The notes under the pieces: generated by a model
What the model saw: the letters and a program-made list of their open reading frames with translations, nothing else
What the model was told of the DNA's origin: nothing
Database searches by the model: none
Position numbers and translations under genes: made by a program
In this document: piece by piece, positions 55,886 through 64,000 of the stretch
Position numbering within the stretch: position 1 is the first letter of the stretch
How the letters are laid out: each line of letters starts with the position of its first letter
Source: Roseibium aggregatum
GTDB taxonomy: Bacteria > Pseudomonadota > Alphaproteobacteria > Rhizobiales > Stappiaceae
NCBI RefSeq assembly: GCF_014692675.1
Contig: NZ_JABFCZ010000004.1
Coordinates: 1 to 64,000 of the forward strand
Length of the DNA stretch: 64,000 nucleotides
Direction: 5' to 3'

Positions 55886-58132
55886 TCAGACCGCCGCGGG
55901 CCGGCGGGTCTTCCAGTCGATAAGCGGGCGCAGGCGCGACAGTTTCACCGGCTTCGTCAACACCGTGAAATCGTGGCACCGGCTGTCCTCGGCCAATGTT
56001 TCCTCCCGGCTGGCGGTAATCATTATGGCCGGGACCTCTGTGCCCGTTTCCTGCCTGACGGCCAGGATCGTCCTGATGCCGTTGTCGTCCCCATCAAGCT
56101 GGTAGTCGGCCAGGACAATGTCGGGCGCCATGCCGATTTCACGCACCTGCTCCAGGGCTTCATCGGTGGACGCGGCGGTCAGAACGCTGCCTCCCCAGCT
56201 TTCGATTTTCTGGGCCGTTGCAAAAAGCACGTCCGGATTGTTTTCGACGATCAGGACGATGAGATCCATATCCTCGGGCATGGCATGCGGATCATCGGTC
56301 TCCCGGTTGCCTTCCTGGTCCGGGGCGGCGACAACGGGAAGCGTGATCGAGAAAACGGATCCCCTGCCCCGTTCGGATTGCACCGTTACCTGATGCCCCA
56401 GCCGGCGGCAGGCGCGATCGACGATGGACAGGCCAAGCCCCATGCCGAAGCTGCCCCCGTTCGACGATGCCCTGGTGAATTCGGAAAAAATCCGCTGCTG
56501 ATCTTCCATGGAGATGCCGACGCCGGTGTCCCACACCTCCAGCACCACCTCCGTGCCCCGGCACCGGCACCCGGCCAGCACACGGCCTTTTTCGGTATAC
56601 TGGATCGCATTGACGACCAGGTTCTGGATCGAGCGCAACAGGTACCGCTGGTCACTGGAAACCCAAAGACTGCAGGGGACCACGTCAAGCCGGATATCCT
56701 TTTCCTCCGCAAGCTGCGTGTAGTCTTCCTTGACCGAATTCAGCAGATCGCCAATGCGGAAGGCCGAGACCGTCATTTCCGTTCCCGTCGACTCCAGCCG
56801 CGAAATATCGAGGAGCGCGTGAAGCAGGGATTCGATTGAGTTGAACGAGCGTTCCAGGCGCAGAACCGTATCGGTCAGGGGCGTGTTCCTGGCCCCCTCG
56901 CTCATGGTCGAAATCAGCAGTTTCGCCGCATTGATCGGCTGCAGCAGGTCGTGGCTTGCTGCCGCAAAGAACTTTGTCTTGGACGACATCGCTTCTTCCG
57001 CCTGCTCCTTCGCCAGCCGCAACTGTTCGTCGACGCGTGCCTGTTCTTCATTTTGCCTGCGCAAACGCTCGTTCGCCTGTGTCAGTTCCAGCGTCCTCTC
57101 GCGGACCCTCTGTTCCAGGAGTTCCGTCGTCTGCGTTTCGGCGGTAATGTCCATCACGTTCATGATGAAGCCCTGGTCGGGCAAACCGTGAACCCGAATG
57201 TTCAATATATCGCCGCTGAGGTGGCGCACCTTCTTCTCAAGTCCCTTTCCGGCACGAACGGTCGCGACCCAGTTGGCCAGTTCCTCTCCCTGCGTCGTGC
57301 TTTCCAGAAGCTTCTGCTTGACGATGAATTCCAGGATCTGGTTGAAGGCGGTTCCCTTGCGCACCAGGGAAATCGGCAACCGGAGCAGATCCCGGAAACG
57401 TTCGTTGTGGATGAGCAGGGTGCCTTCGGCGGAAAAGGTGCACACGCCCTGGGTCATGTGATCGAACGCGCCCTGCAGAAAGACGGCCTGCTCGTCGATC
57501 AGCCGGTCCTTTTCGAGCCGGTTCTGCCGGACGATGCTGGTAATCTCGGTCGACAGAAGCACGATCTTGCTGGACGACGCCGTTTTGTGCGTGATCTGGA
57601 ACCAGCGATCCTTGCGCAGCCCCACCACGGAAGGATACGGCGTGCCGATCCCGTTCCCCGGGCGAACCGGTCTCCGAGCCGCTCCGTTTTCGGAAATCGC
57701 CCGTGAAACGATATCCTTGCTGAGCCGCAGCGCCTCGAAATAATCCTTGATGTCCAGACCGGGGACAATCACGTCGGCGACATCCGGCACCATGGCCTTG
57801 AACTGGTCATTGCAGATTTCCAGCTTGCCTTCGGTGAAAAGCGCAAAGCCGCCTTCCATGGCATCCAGGGCGTCCGCAAGGTTCCGTTCGGTCTGTTCGC
57901 GCGCGTATTCCGCAATCTTCAGCTGGTTGCTGGCACGGCCGAGCGTATCGAGCGCCTGTTCCAGGTCCCGGGTCTTTTCCCAGACCTCGCCCTGCAGGGT
58001 GATTGCGGACTGAAACAGCGAATAGGCCGAGCTGCCGACGTCATGCTCCCGGCTGGCACGCTGAATGAGCGCCTCGATGATCTTTTCCTGACGCTCGATC
58101 TGCAGTTTCAGAGGTTCGCCCGGATCGATCAA
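55886..58132 (-). CDS. PAS-containing hybrid histidine kinase
   Basis: A product of about 748 residues with no membrane segment, so cytosolic. Two PAS-like domains at about 85-200 and 215-330 precede a coiled coil. The phospho-acceptor H394 lies in AASHDLLQPI, then N-box VNAIQYTE, G1 DTGVGIS and G2 GMGLGLS. A C-terminal receiver has the Asp in IVLADYQLD. The TTG start at 58132 overlaps the FIST stop. It resembles FlhS/ErcS'-type sensors of C1 or alcohol metabolism and is the likely partner of the LuxR regulator nearby. Confidence 0.88.
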   Translation of the reverse strand: MIDPGEPLKLQIERQEKIIEALIQRASREHDVGSSAYSLFQSAITLQGEVWEKTRDLEQALDTLGRASNQLKIAEYAREQTERNLADALDAMEGGFALFTEGKLEICNDQFKAMVPDVADVIVPGLDIKDYFEALRLSKDIVSRAISENGAARRPVRPGNGIGTPYPSVVGLRKDRWFQITHKTASSSKIVLLSTEITSIVRQNRLEKDRLIDEQAVFLQGAFDHMTQGVCTFSAEGTLLIHNERFRDLLRLPISLVRKGTAFNQILEFIVKQKLLESTTQGEELANWVATVRAGKGLEKKVRHLSGDILNIRVHGLPDQGFIMNVMDITAETQTTELLEQRVRERTLELTQANERLRRQNEEQARVDEQLRLAKEQAEEAMSSKTKFFAAASHDLLQPINAAKLLISTMSEGARNTPLTDTVLRLERSFNSIESLLHALLDISRLESTGTEMTVSAFRIGDLLNSVKEDYTQLAEEKDIRLDVVPCSLWVSSDQRYLLRSIQNLVVNAIQYTEKGRVLAGCRCRGTEVVLEVWDTGVGISMEDQQRIFSEFTRASSNGGSFGMGLGLSIVDRACRRLGHQVTVQSERGRGSVFSITLPVVAAPDQEGNRETDDPHAMPEDMDLIVLIVENNPDVLFATAQKIESWGGSVLTAASTDEALEQVREIGMAPDIVLADYQLDGDDNGIRTILAVRQETGTEVPAIMITASREETLAEDSRCHDFTVLTKPVKLSRLRPLIDWKTRRPAAV

Positions 58133-59298
58133 AACAACGCATCCCCCGTCGGCGGATAGAAGGCGACACCCACAAATGTCTGGTTCACATGGACCCCGAG
58201 ATGCTGTTCGCCATAGGTGTTGAAGCCGAAGACCCGGTGCTTGCACAGGATGTCCGAGGCATCTTCGACCAGGTCGTTCTGTTCGATTTCAAGCCGGCGC
58301 AGATAACAATCGAAACCCAGGATGAAATCCGGACTGTTTCCGTTGCTGCACCGGCAATCGAGGCCGGTCTCCAGCGTTTCCAGGATCTCGGTGCCTTGTC
58401 CGAGCGTGAGGACCAGCCCGTCGTCAATCGCCGACAGGAACCAGAGACCGTCGTTTTCGGCAACCTGCTGGATCGCGCGCACATGCCAGCTTTTCCCGTT
58501 GCGGACGAGCACCGGGTTTTCGGCAAAGACCTTTGGCGACAGTTCCGAAACCTGGCAGCCGACGTAACGTGCATATTCCCTGGCAGCAGGCGCGCCGTTG
58601 ATTTCCAGAACCAGGCGTTCTTCGGGTACCGCCCGGGTCACCACCATGCGCTTTCCCGTCGGCAGGAAATGATCGAAGCCGAGCGCCCGGAAGCTCAGGT
58701 CCGTTTCCAGAAGCAGCAGAAGCGCGGCGTCGTTGTGGGCTTTGCCTTCGTGCAGGACAAAGGTCTCGTCGAAGGCAAGACCGTGGCCGGCCGATCCGCC
58801 GAAGACCGGCACATCGCCCAGTCCCGCGTTCAAGGCGGCAACGAGCAGATCCTCCTGTTTGGACAGCCCGTCGGCGAACACGAGCGCGACACGTTTCCAG
58901 TTCGCGGTGTGCGGGAACCGGGACGCCAGCATGCGGGCCTGGGCAGCCGTCCTTTCGATGGAGGCCGGTTTCAATGGCTTGATCAGCGTTGACGAGCACC
59001 GGAAATGCCGTCTTGGAAAGGCAATCATCATCAGGGCATCGTTTTCATAGCCCTGCGGCGTAATCTGACCGGCAGTGGAGCAACCGAAAACGGTGGTCGA
59101 CGGCATGACCGTCGCCAGTTCCCGCGCGACAGCGTCCGGCTCCAGATGATCGGGAACGAAGACCAGGAGGAAGCATGTCGCGTGGGGAGCGAAACCCATC
59201 GACGCTTCCCGCACCGCGGTTTCGGGGGACTTCGCATGCGAGACCCCCACCTTGGCCGTGAGCGGCTGGGCGGTTTTGTTGACAGGCAGAATGTTCAT
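58129..59298 (-). CDS. FIST-domain sensory protein
   Basis: A 389-residue cytosolic protein with FIST_N (CSTAGQITPQGYENDALMMIAFP, LVFADGLSKQEDLLVAALNAGLGDVPVFGGSAGHGL, both read in parts) and FIST_C (FNTYGEQHLGVHVNQTFVGVAF at the end). FIST proteins bind small ligands such as amino acids and feed signal systems. It overlaps the kinase gene, so it probably gives the input to the kinase that lacks its own transmembrane sensor. Confidence 0.9.
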   Translation of the reverse strand: MNILPVNKTAQPLTAKVGVSHAKSPETAVREASMGFAPHATCFLLVFVPDHLEPDAVARELATVMPSTTVFGCSTAGQITPQGYENDALMMIAFPRRHFRCSSTLIKPLKPASIERTAAQARMLASRFPHTANWKRVALVFADGLSKQEDLLVAALNAGLGDVPVFGGSAGHGLAFDETFVLHEGKAHNDAALLLLLETDLSFRALGFDHFLPTGKRMVVTRAVPEERLVLEINGAPAAREYARYVGCQVSELSPKVFAENPVLVRNGKSWHVRAIQQVAENDGLWFLSAIDDGLVLTLGQGTEILETLETGLDCRCSNGNSPDFILGFDCYLRRLEIEQNDLVEDASDILCKHRVFGFNTYGEQHLGVHVNQTFVGVAFYPPTGDALF

Positions 59299-59308
59299 CG
59301 GTTTCCGC

Positions 59309-60031
59309 CTAACTCAACAGGACCCGGGCATCGCCGTCGGAAATGTGCCCGCCGCCATCGAGGCTGGCGCTCTTGACCAGAATGGCCGCCTGGGTCCGGT
59401 TATTCACGCCGAGCCGCCGCAGGAGCGCCGTGATATGCGCCTTGACGGTCGCCTCGGCAAGCGACAGCTCATAGGCAATCTGCTTGTTCGGCTTTCCGGC
59501 GCAGATCAGCTTCATGATGCGGTTCTGCTGCGGCGTCAGATCCGCAATCTTGTGCGCAATCTGCTGAACCGTCAGATCCGATTGGGTCGGCTTTTTCGAC
59601 GGCGCATAGCCCGGTGGCAGGAAACGGCGGCCATCCTTGATCTCCATAAGCGCCTGCTGAAGCACCTTGTGCGAGGCATCTTTTGGAATGAAGCCGGCCG
59701 CGCCCGCGGTCATGAGCGTGCTGACGGTTTCGTCGGAAGATTCCGCCGATATCACCAGGACCGGAACGTCGGGCAGGCGGTCTTTCACCTTCAGAAAGCC
59801 GCTCAGGCCCGTCACGTCCGGAAGTTTGAGATCGAGCATCACCAGATCCGGCTGGAACCGGGCGCCGACAAAGCGCAGGCCTTCCTTAAGGGAAGTCGCT
59901 TTCTTGACCAGCCTGGACCGAAACAGCCTTTCAAGTGTTGCAGCGAGTGCATCGCAATAGAGCGGATGGTCATCGATCACTAAAATCGATTTAATGACCA
60001 CATGTTCTTGCGGATCGCAATTTTTGCTCAT
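59309..60031 (-). CDS. LuxR-type response regulator
   Basis: A product of about 240 residues. The receiver has SILVIDDHPLYCDAL, the phospho-Asp in LVMLDLKLPDV and a Lys in IPKDAS. The LuxR HTH is LTPQQNRIMKLICAGKPNKQIAYELSLAEATVKAHI (residues in parts). GGGAGGAGG precedes ATG 60031. Such regulators (FlhR, ErbR/AgmR) activate xoxF and glutathione-formaldehyde genes in Paracoccus and Pseudomonas. It is first in the RR-FIST-kinase operon. Confidence 0.9.
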   Translation of the reverse strand: MSKNCDPQEHVVIKSILVIDDHPLYCDALAATLERLFRSRLVKKATSLKEGLRFVGARFQPDLVMLDLKLPDVTGLSGFLKVKDRLPDVPVLVISAESSDETVSTLMTAGAAGFIPKDASHKVLQQALMEIKDGRRFLPPGYAPSKKPTQSDLTVQQIAHKIADLTPQQNRIMKLICAGKPNKQIAYELSLAEATVKAHITALLRRLGVNNRTQAAILVKSASLDGGGHISDGDARVLLS

Positions 60032-60703
60032 CCGTCTGCCTCCTCCCGAGAGGAGATAACAGTAACAACCAGACATCGCCCTGCGCAAGGCGGTCACAAT
60101 CAATATTGGTTGTCTGAAAGTATTAAACGGCCCTGGAATTGCGACTTAAGTATCGGTTTTCGTGCAACCACTGGCCGCATATGGCGCTATTCCCCGGGCG
60201 TCGTGCGTTTGCTAGCTGCAAAGCTGGAAAATGAAGACCGCTGAATACGGATCGTTGAACGGCCGGGCGCCATGTTTCGAATGGCCCGTCACAAAAGGCA
60301 ACCGAAATCCATACGTCGCGCATAGTCCCAGCCGGGGCCCGACCCTCCACGCCTCCAACGCCAGGGCCTGGTGAGACGCGTCGTCGGCCGCATTGCCGAT
60401 TTGTCATGAAACAGCAAGGGTCTCGTCATGTGGCTGCGACAAGAATTCCGGCACACGTCATACGAATCCATTCGATCGGAGAGGTCGGCCGCGTTATCCT
60501 GCCCAACTGACGGCAAACACTTTCCCTGACGATGGTACCAACTCGGGTTTTCTGCCCGGAACCAGCCTCTTTGGCCACTTTGAAACCCAGGTTTTGGACA
60601 ACCTGAATTCATCAGGCGGCACTCGCTCCTCCCCGGCGACCGCCTGCCAATCATCCTGACGGGCCGGATCGACGACCCGCCGGCTTCCCAGCCGAGGTGC
60701 CGA
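60032..60703. other. Long region without a recognised gene
   Basis: About 670 bases. It should hold the promoter of the response regulator operon on the minus strand and of the hydrolase on the plus strand. Short ORFs on both strands have no protein-like composition. No repeat or RNA is evident. Confidence 0.55.
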
Positions 60704-61834
60704 ATGACGAAGACAAAGTCCAGGAAGCCGCTGCACGAACACAGCGTCCCGTGGTTCTGGCCGTTCGCGGCGGCAATCGAGATCGAGGAGGGAGGCCTTC
60801 GCCTGTTTCAGGACAACCTCCGTTATCTTGCCGAAGTGGAGAAGATCGAAGCCCCGGAGCCGCCCGAATGGGCAACGCCCAACCGCGTTCTTCTCGACCT
60901 CGACACCATGCGGCTCAGGGACTTCTCCGCGCAGCCGCCGGCGGACGGCACCGTTCCTGTTCTGGTCGATGCCCCCTATGCCGGACACACCTCGACCATC
61001 GCCGATTATGCCAAGGGGCAAAGTCTCGTCGAGACACTTCTTGCCACGGGGCTCGGCCGCGTGCTGGCGACCGACTGGAAATCCGCAACAGAAGACATGG
61101 CGGCGTTCGATATCGACAAGTATCTCGCCGAGATCAATGTCGTCGTCGACGAACTGGGCGGCAGGGTCAATCTGGTCGGCCTGTGTCAGGGCGGCTGGAT
61201 GTCGGCCATGTATGCCTGCCGGTTTCCCGATAAGGTCGTCAGTCTGGTGCTGGCCGGCTCGCCCATCGACATCGATGCCGGCAACGGCCCGATCAAGCGC
61301 CTGGCGCATGAACTGCCGCTCAGCTTTTACGAGGAAATGGTCGCAAGCGGCGGTGGGCGCATGCTGGGCCAGTACATGCTCGCAGGCTGGAAGGACATGC
61401 ACCCGGGCACCCAATATGCCGGCAAGTTCATCGATCTCTACGAACACATCGAGGACAAGAGCTATATCGAGCGCACCGAGCAATTCGAACGCTGGTACGA
61501 GAACCCGATCGATCTGCCGGGGCGGTACTACCTCCAGGCCATTCAGCTCCTCTTCCAGGAAAACCGTTTCGCCAAAGGCGAATTCGTCGGGCTCGGGCGC
61601 AAGCTGTCGCTGAAGGACATCAAGGTGCCAGTCTTTCTGCTGGCCGGCGCCGATGATGACATCACGACCAGCGAACAGGTTTTCAACGCCGAACATCTGC
61701 TCGGTACGCCAAGGGACGGAATCGAGAAACGGCTGGTGCCTGGCGGCCACATCGGCCTGTTCATGGGCTCGCACACATTGAAGGAAACCTGGCCCGACAT
61801 CGGCCGCTGGCTTGCGGAAAACGGCCGGGCCTGA
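60704..61834 (+). CDS. PHA-synthase-like alpha/beta hydrolase
   Basis: A 376-residue protein. The nucleophile motif is GLCQGGW with cysteine at residue 161, as in polyhydroxyalkanoate synthases. The catalytic Asp (AGADDDI) and His (GGHIGL) follow. It is shorter than class I PhaC and lacks its usual N-terminus; SVPWFWPFAAA begins the protein. It may be a truncated synthase, a depolymerase relative or a separate hydrolase. The P-type ATPase gene follows after 45 bases. Confidence 0.72.
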   Translation: MTKTKSRKPLHEHSVPWFWPFAAAIEIEEGGLRLFQDNLRYLAEVEKIEAPEPPEWATPNRVLLDLDTMRLRDFSAQPPADGTVPVLVDAPYAGHTSTIADYAKGQSLVETLLATGLGRVLATDWKSATEDMAAFDIDKYLAEINVVVDELGGRVNLVGLCQGGWMSAMYACRFPDKVVSLVLAGSPIDIDAGNGPIKRLAHELPLSFYEEMVASGGGRMLGQYMLAGWKDMHPGTQYAGKFIDLYEHIEDKSYIERTEQFERWYENPIDLPGRYYLQAIQLLFQENRFAKGEFVGLGRKLSLKDIKVPVFLLAGADDDITTSEQVFNAEHLLGTPRDGIEKRLVPGGHIGLFMGSHTLKETWPDIGRWLAENGRA

Positions 61835-61879
61835 ATCGGATCAAGGCCTGAACCGGACCAAGGAAAGGGAGACGGCATC

Positions 61880-64000
61880 ATGATGACGACGCGATCGCAC
61901 AAACCCGACGACCGATCCACGAAACAGGGACAGCCCGAGACATCTCCCGCCCCACAAAGCCCCGACGAGATTGTGCAGAGCCTCAAGAGCGATCTCGATA
62001 ACGGATTGACTGCGGCGGACGCCGCGGGGCGGCTGCAACAGTATGGCCCCAACGCACTGGTCGAGAAGGAAACCGGTCTTCTGGACCGCCTCAGGAGATA
62101 TCTCTGGGGCCCGATCCCGTGGATGATCGAAGCGGCGGCCATCCTCTCCGGCATTCTCGGCGACTGGGGCGACTTCTCGATCATCCTCACCATGCTGGCG
62201 GTCAATGCCGGCGTCGATTTCTGGCAGGAACACAAGGCCGGCAATGCGATCGCCCTGCTCAAGCAGCGCCTGGCGCTGACGGCCCGGGTGCTGCGCGACG
62301 GCAAATGGCAGACCCTGCCGGCACGCGATCTGGTTCCCGGCGACGTTGTGCTGCTCCGCCTCGGCAATATCGCGCCCGCGGACATCATGCTGGTGAAAGG
62401 CGATTACCTGAGCGCCGATGAATCGGCCCTCACCGGCGAATCCCTGCCGGTGGAAAAAGAACCGGGCGAAACCGCCTATTCGGGCTCGATCATCAAACTC
62501 GGCGAAATGACCGGCGTGGTCACGGCCACCGGAATGAAGACCTATTTCGGCCGGACGGCACAGCTCGTTCAATCCGCCGAAACCCGTTCGCACTTCCAGC
62601 GGGCCGTCCTCAAGATCGGCAATTTCCTGATCATGACGACCCTGGCCCTGGTCATCGTCCTGATCGTCGTCTCCCTGTTCCGGCAATCGCCGTTCCTCAA
62701 GACCCTGCAGTTCGCGCTGATCCTGACGGTCGCCGCGATCCCGGTCGCGCTGCCGACCGTGCTGTCGGTAACCATGGCCGTCGGCGCCGAAAAGCTCGCC
62801 CGGATGAAGGCGATCGTGTCGCGCCTGGTGGCGATCGAGGAACTCGCCGGTGTGGACGTTCTGTGCGCCGACAAGACCGGGACGCTGACCCGCAATGAAC
62901 TGACCATCACCGATCCGCGTCCGGCGGACGGCATCAGCACCGAAGAGCTGATGCAGGCCGCGCGCCTCGCCTCGAACGGCAATGACCCGGACGCAATCGA
63001 CGCGGCCATCCTTGCGGCCGAGGCCACATCCGGCGACGCGGACTTCAAGATCAAGGCCTTCAAGCCCTTCGATCCCGTCTCCAAGCGGACCGAGGCGGAG
63101 GCTGAGGGCGATGGCGGGACGATCTGCGTCAGCAAGGGCGCGCCGCAGGTCATCCTCGACCTGGTTGCACCCGATGCGGCGGAACGGCAGACGATCGAGC
63201 GCGAGGTCGACGAACTTGCCAGTGCCGGCTATCGCGCCATTGGCGTCGCGCGGCAACAGGACGGATCGCCCTGGCAGTTGCTCGGGCTGATCCCGATCTT
63301 CGACCCGCCACGCGAGGATGCCGCCGAAACGATTGCAAGTGCGGTCTCCAAGGGTGTCGAGATCAAGATGATCACCGGCGATCACGAGGCGATCGCCCGC
63401 CAGATTGCCGGCCAGCTTGGTCTGGGGGGCAATATCCGCTCCGCCGACGATATTTTCGCAAGCGCCAGCGACAGCGAGGTCGCCGCCGGGATCGAAGCGG
63501 CCGACGGTGTCGCCCGGGTTCTGCCGGAGCACAAATTCAAGATCGTCAAGGCGCTGCAGCATCACAATCATATCGTGGCCATGACCGGTGACGGCGTGAA
63601 CGACGCCCCGGCCCTGAAACAGGCCGATGCCGGCATCGCCGTCAGTGCGGCAACGGACGCGGCGCGGGCCGCGGCCGATGTCGTGCTGACCGGCTCCGGC
63701 CTGTCGGTGATCACCGCCGCGATAGACGAAGCGCGCCGGATCTTCGAGCGCATGAACAGCTACGCAACCTTCCGCATAGCCGAGACCATTCGCGTGCTTC
63801 TGTTCATGACGCTGTCGATCCTGATCTTCGACTTCTATCCCGTCACCGCGATCATGATCGTGCTGCTCGCCATCCTCAACGACTTCCCGATCATGATGAT
63901 CGCCTATGACAACGCGCTCACCGCAAAAAAGCCGGTGCGATGGAACATGCACCGGGTGCTGACCGTCGCCGCCTGCCTTGGCGCCGTCGGCGTGGTCGAG
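61880..64000 (+). CDS. Plasma-membrane-type H+-transporting P-type ATPase (partial)
   Basis: The reading frame is open to the window edge, 707 codons, so the C-terminus is missing. The N-terminal cation ATPase domain has AGRLQQYGPNAL. The actuator motif is LTGESLPVEKE, the phosphorylation motif DKTGTLTRNEL has D331, and the hinge is MTGDGVNDAPALKQADAGIAV. The PVALPTVLSVTMAVGA motif in M4 is typical of IIIA (H+) pumps. AGGAAAGGGAG precedes ATG 61880. It may pump protons at the inner membrane; cation selectivity is not certain. Confidence 0.88.
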   Translation, partial: MMTTRSHKPDDRSTKQGQPETSPAPQSPDEIVQSLKSDLDNGLTAADAAGRLQQYGPNALVEKETGLLDRLRRYLWGPIPWMIEAAAILSGILGDWGDFSIILTMLAVNAGVDFWQEHKAGNAIALLKQRLALTARVLRDGKWQTLPARDLVPGDVVLLRLGNIAPADIMLVKGDYLSADESALTGESLPVEKEPGETAYSGSIIKLGEMTGVVTATGMKTYFGRTAQLVQSAETRSHFQRAVLKIGNFLIMTTLALVIVLIVVSLFRQSPFLKTLQFALILTVAAIPVALPTVLSVTMAVGAEKLARMKAIVSRLVAIEELAGVDVLCADKTGTLTRNELTITDPRPADGISTEELMQAARLASNGNDPDAIDAAILAAEATSGDADFKIKAFKPFDPVSKRTEAEAEGDGGTICVSKGAPQVILDLVAPDAAERQTIEREVDELASAGYRAIGVARQQDGSPWQLLGLIPIFDPPREDAAETIASAVSKGVEIKMITGDHEAIARQIAGQLGLGGNIRSADDIFASASDSEVAAGIEAADGVARVLPEHKFKIVKALQHHNHIVAMTGDGVNDAPALKQADAGIAVSAATDAARAAADVVLTGSGLSVITAAIDEARRIFERMNSYATFRIAETIRVLLFMTLSILIFDFYPVTAIMIVLLAILNDFPIMMIAYDNALTAKKPVRWNMHRVLTVAACLGAVGVVE

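Noticed and set aside
61841..63952. A 703-codon minus-strand ORF
   Set aside because: It is antisense to the P-type ATPase, which has all catalytic motifs on the plus strand.

Overview
The window looks like a chromosomal segment of an alphaproteobacterium. High GC, an alphaproteobacterial-type MnmA, glutathione-linked formaldehyde oxidation and a lanthanide-type (XoxF) methanol dehydrogenase locus point to Hyphomicrobiales or a marine relative such as the Roseibium/Labrenzia group. The genus is an inference; no rRNA is present.

Layout. 1-2.9 kb: end of a flagellar operon (fliK then flgD, minus strand). 3.0-5.4 kb: mnmA, an overlapping methyltransferase gene and an intact tRNA-Met(CAU). 5.4-20.6 kb: an accessory island holding two secreted proteins of unclear role, three decayed copies or ends of one IS481-family element, an AraC regulator divergent from a three-gene amidohydrolase/DUF3299 operon, a membrane-anchored propeller-like protein and a B12-binding radical SAM protein. 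A degenerate copy of the tRNA-Met 3' half closes it at 20.53-20.58 kb. 20.6-33.5 kb: a second accessory block for uptake and catabolism of an organic acid: GntR regulator with paired operators, TRAP transporter, three dehydrogenases, AzlCD exporter, enolase-superfamily dehydratase, AraC regulator and FAD monooxygenase. A second short tRNA-Met relic lies at 33.56 kb. The two relics suggest successive insertions at one tRNA gene. 33.7-34.5 kb: a small YqjD/YqjE-like membrane gene pair.

34.7-60.0 kb is a large C1/PQQ locus. XoxF (lanthanide methanol dehydrogenase), XoxG (cytochrome c) and XoxJ make formaldehyde in the periplasm; Gfa, FrmA and FghA take it through glutathione adducts to formate. 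Around these lie the accessory genes known from quinoprotein alcohol dehydrogenase clusters: two SoxYZ-like carriers, a CXXCW rhodanese-like protein, a relay zinc metallohydrolase, two beta-propeller proteins, an MxaD-like protein, an ABC-2 type transporter with its own binding protein, and a second, TauABC-like transporter inserted between them. The locus ends with a FIST sensor, a hybrid histidine kinase and a LuxR-type response regulator that probably control it. No pqq biosynthesis, formate dehydrogenase or TonB receptor gene is in the window.

60.7-64 kb: a PHA-synthase-like alpha/beta hydrolase and the start of a plasma-membrane-type H+-ATPase that runs off the right edge.
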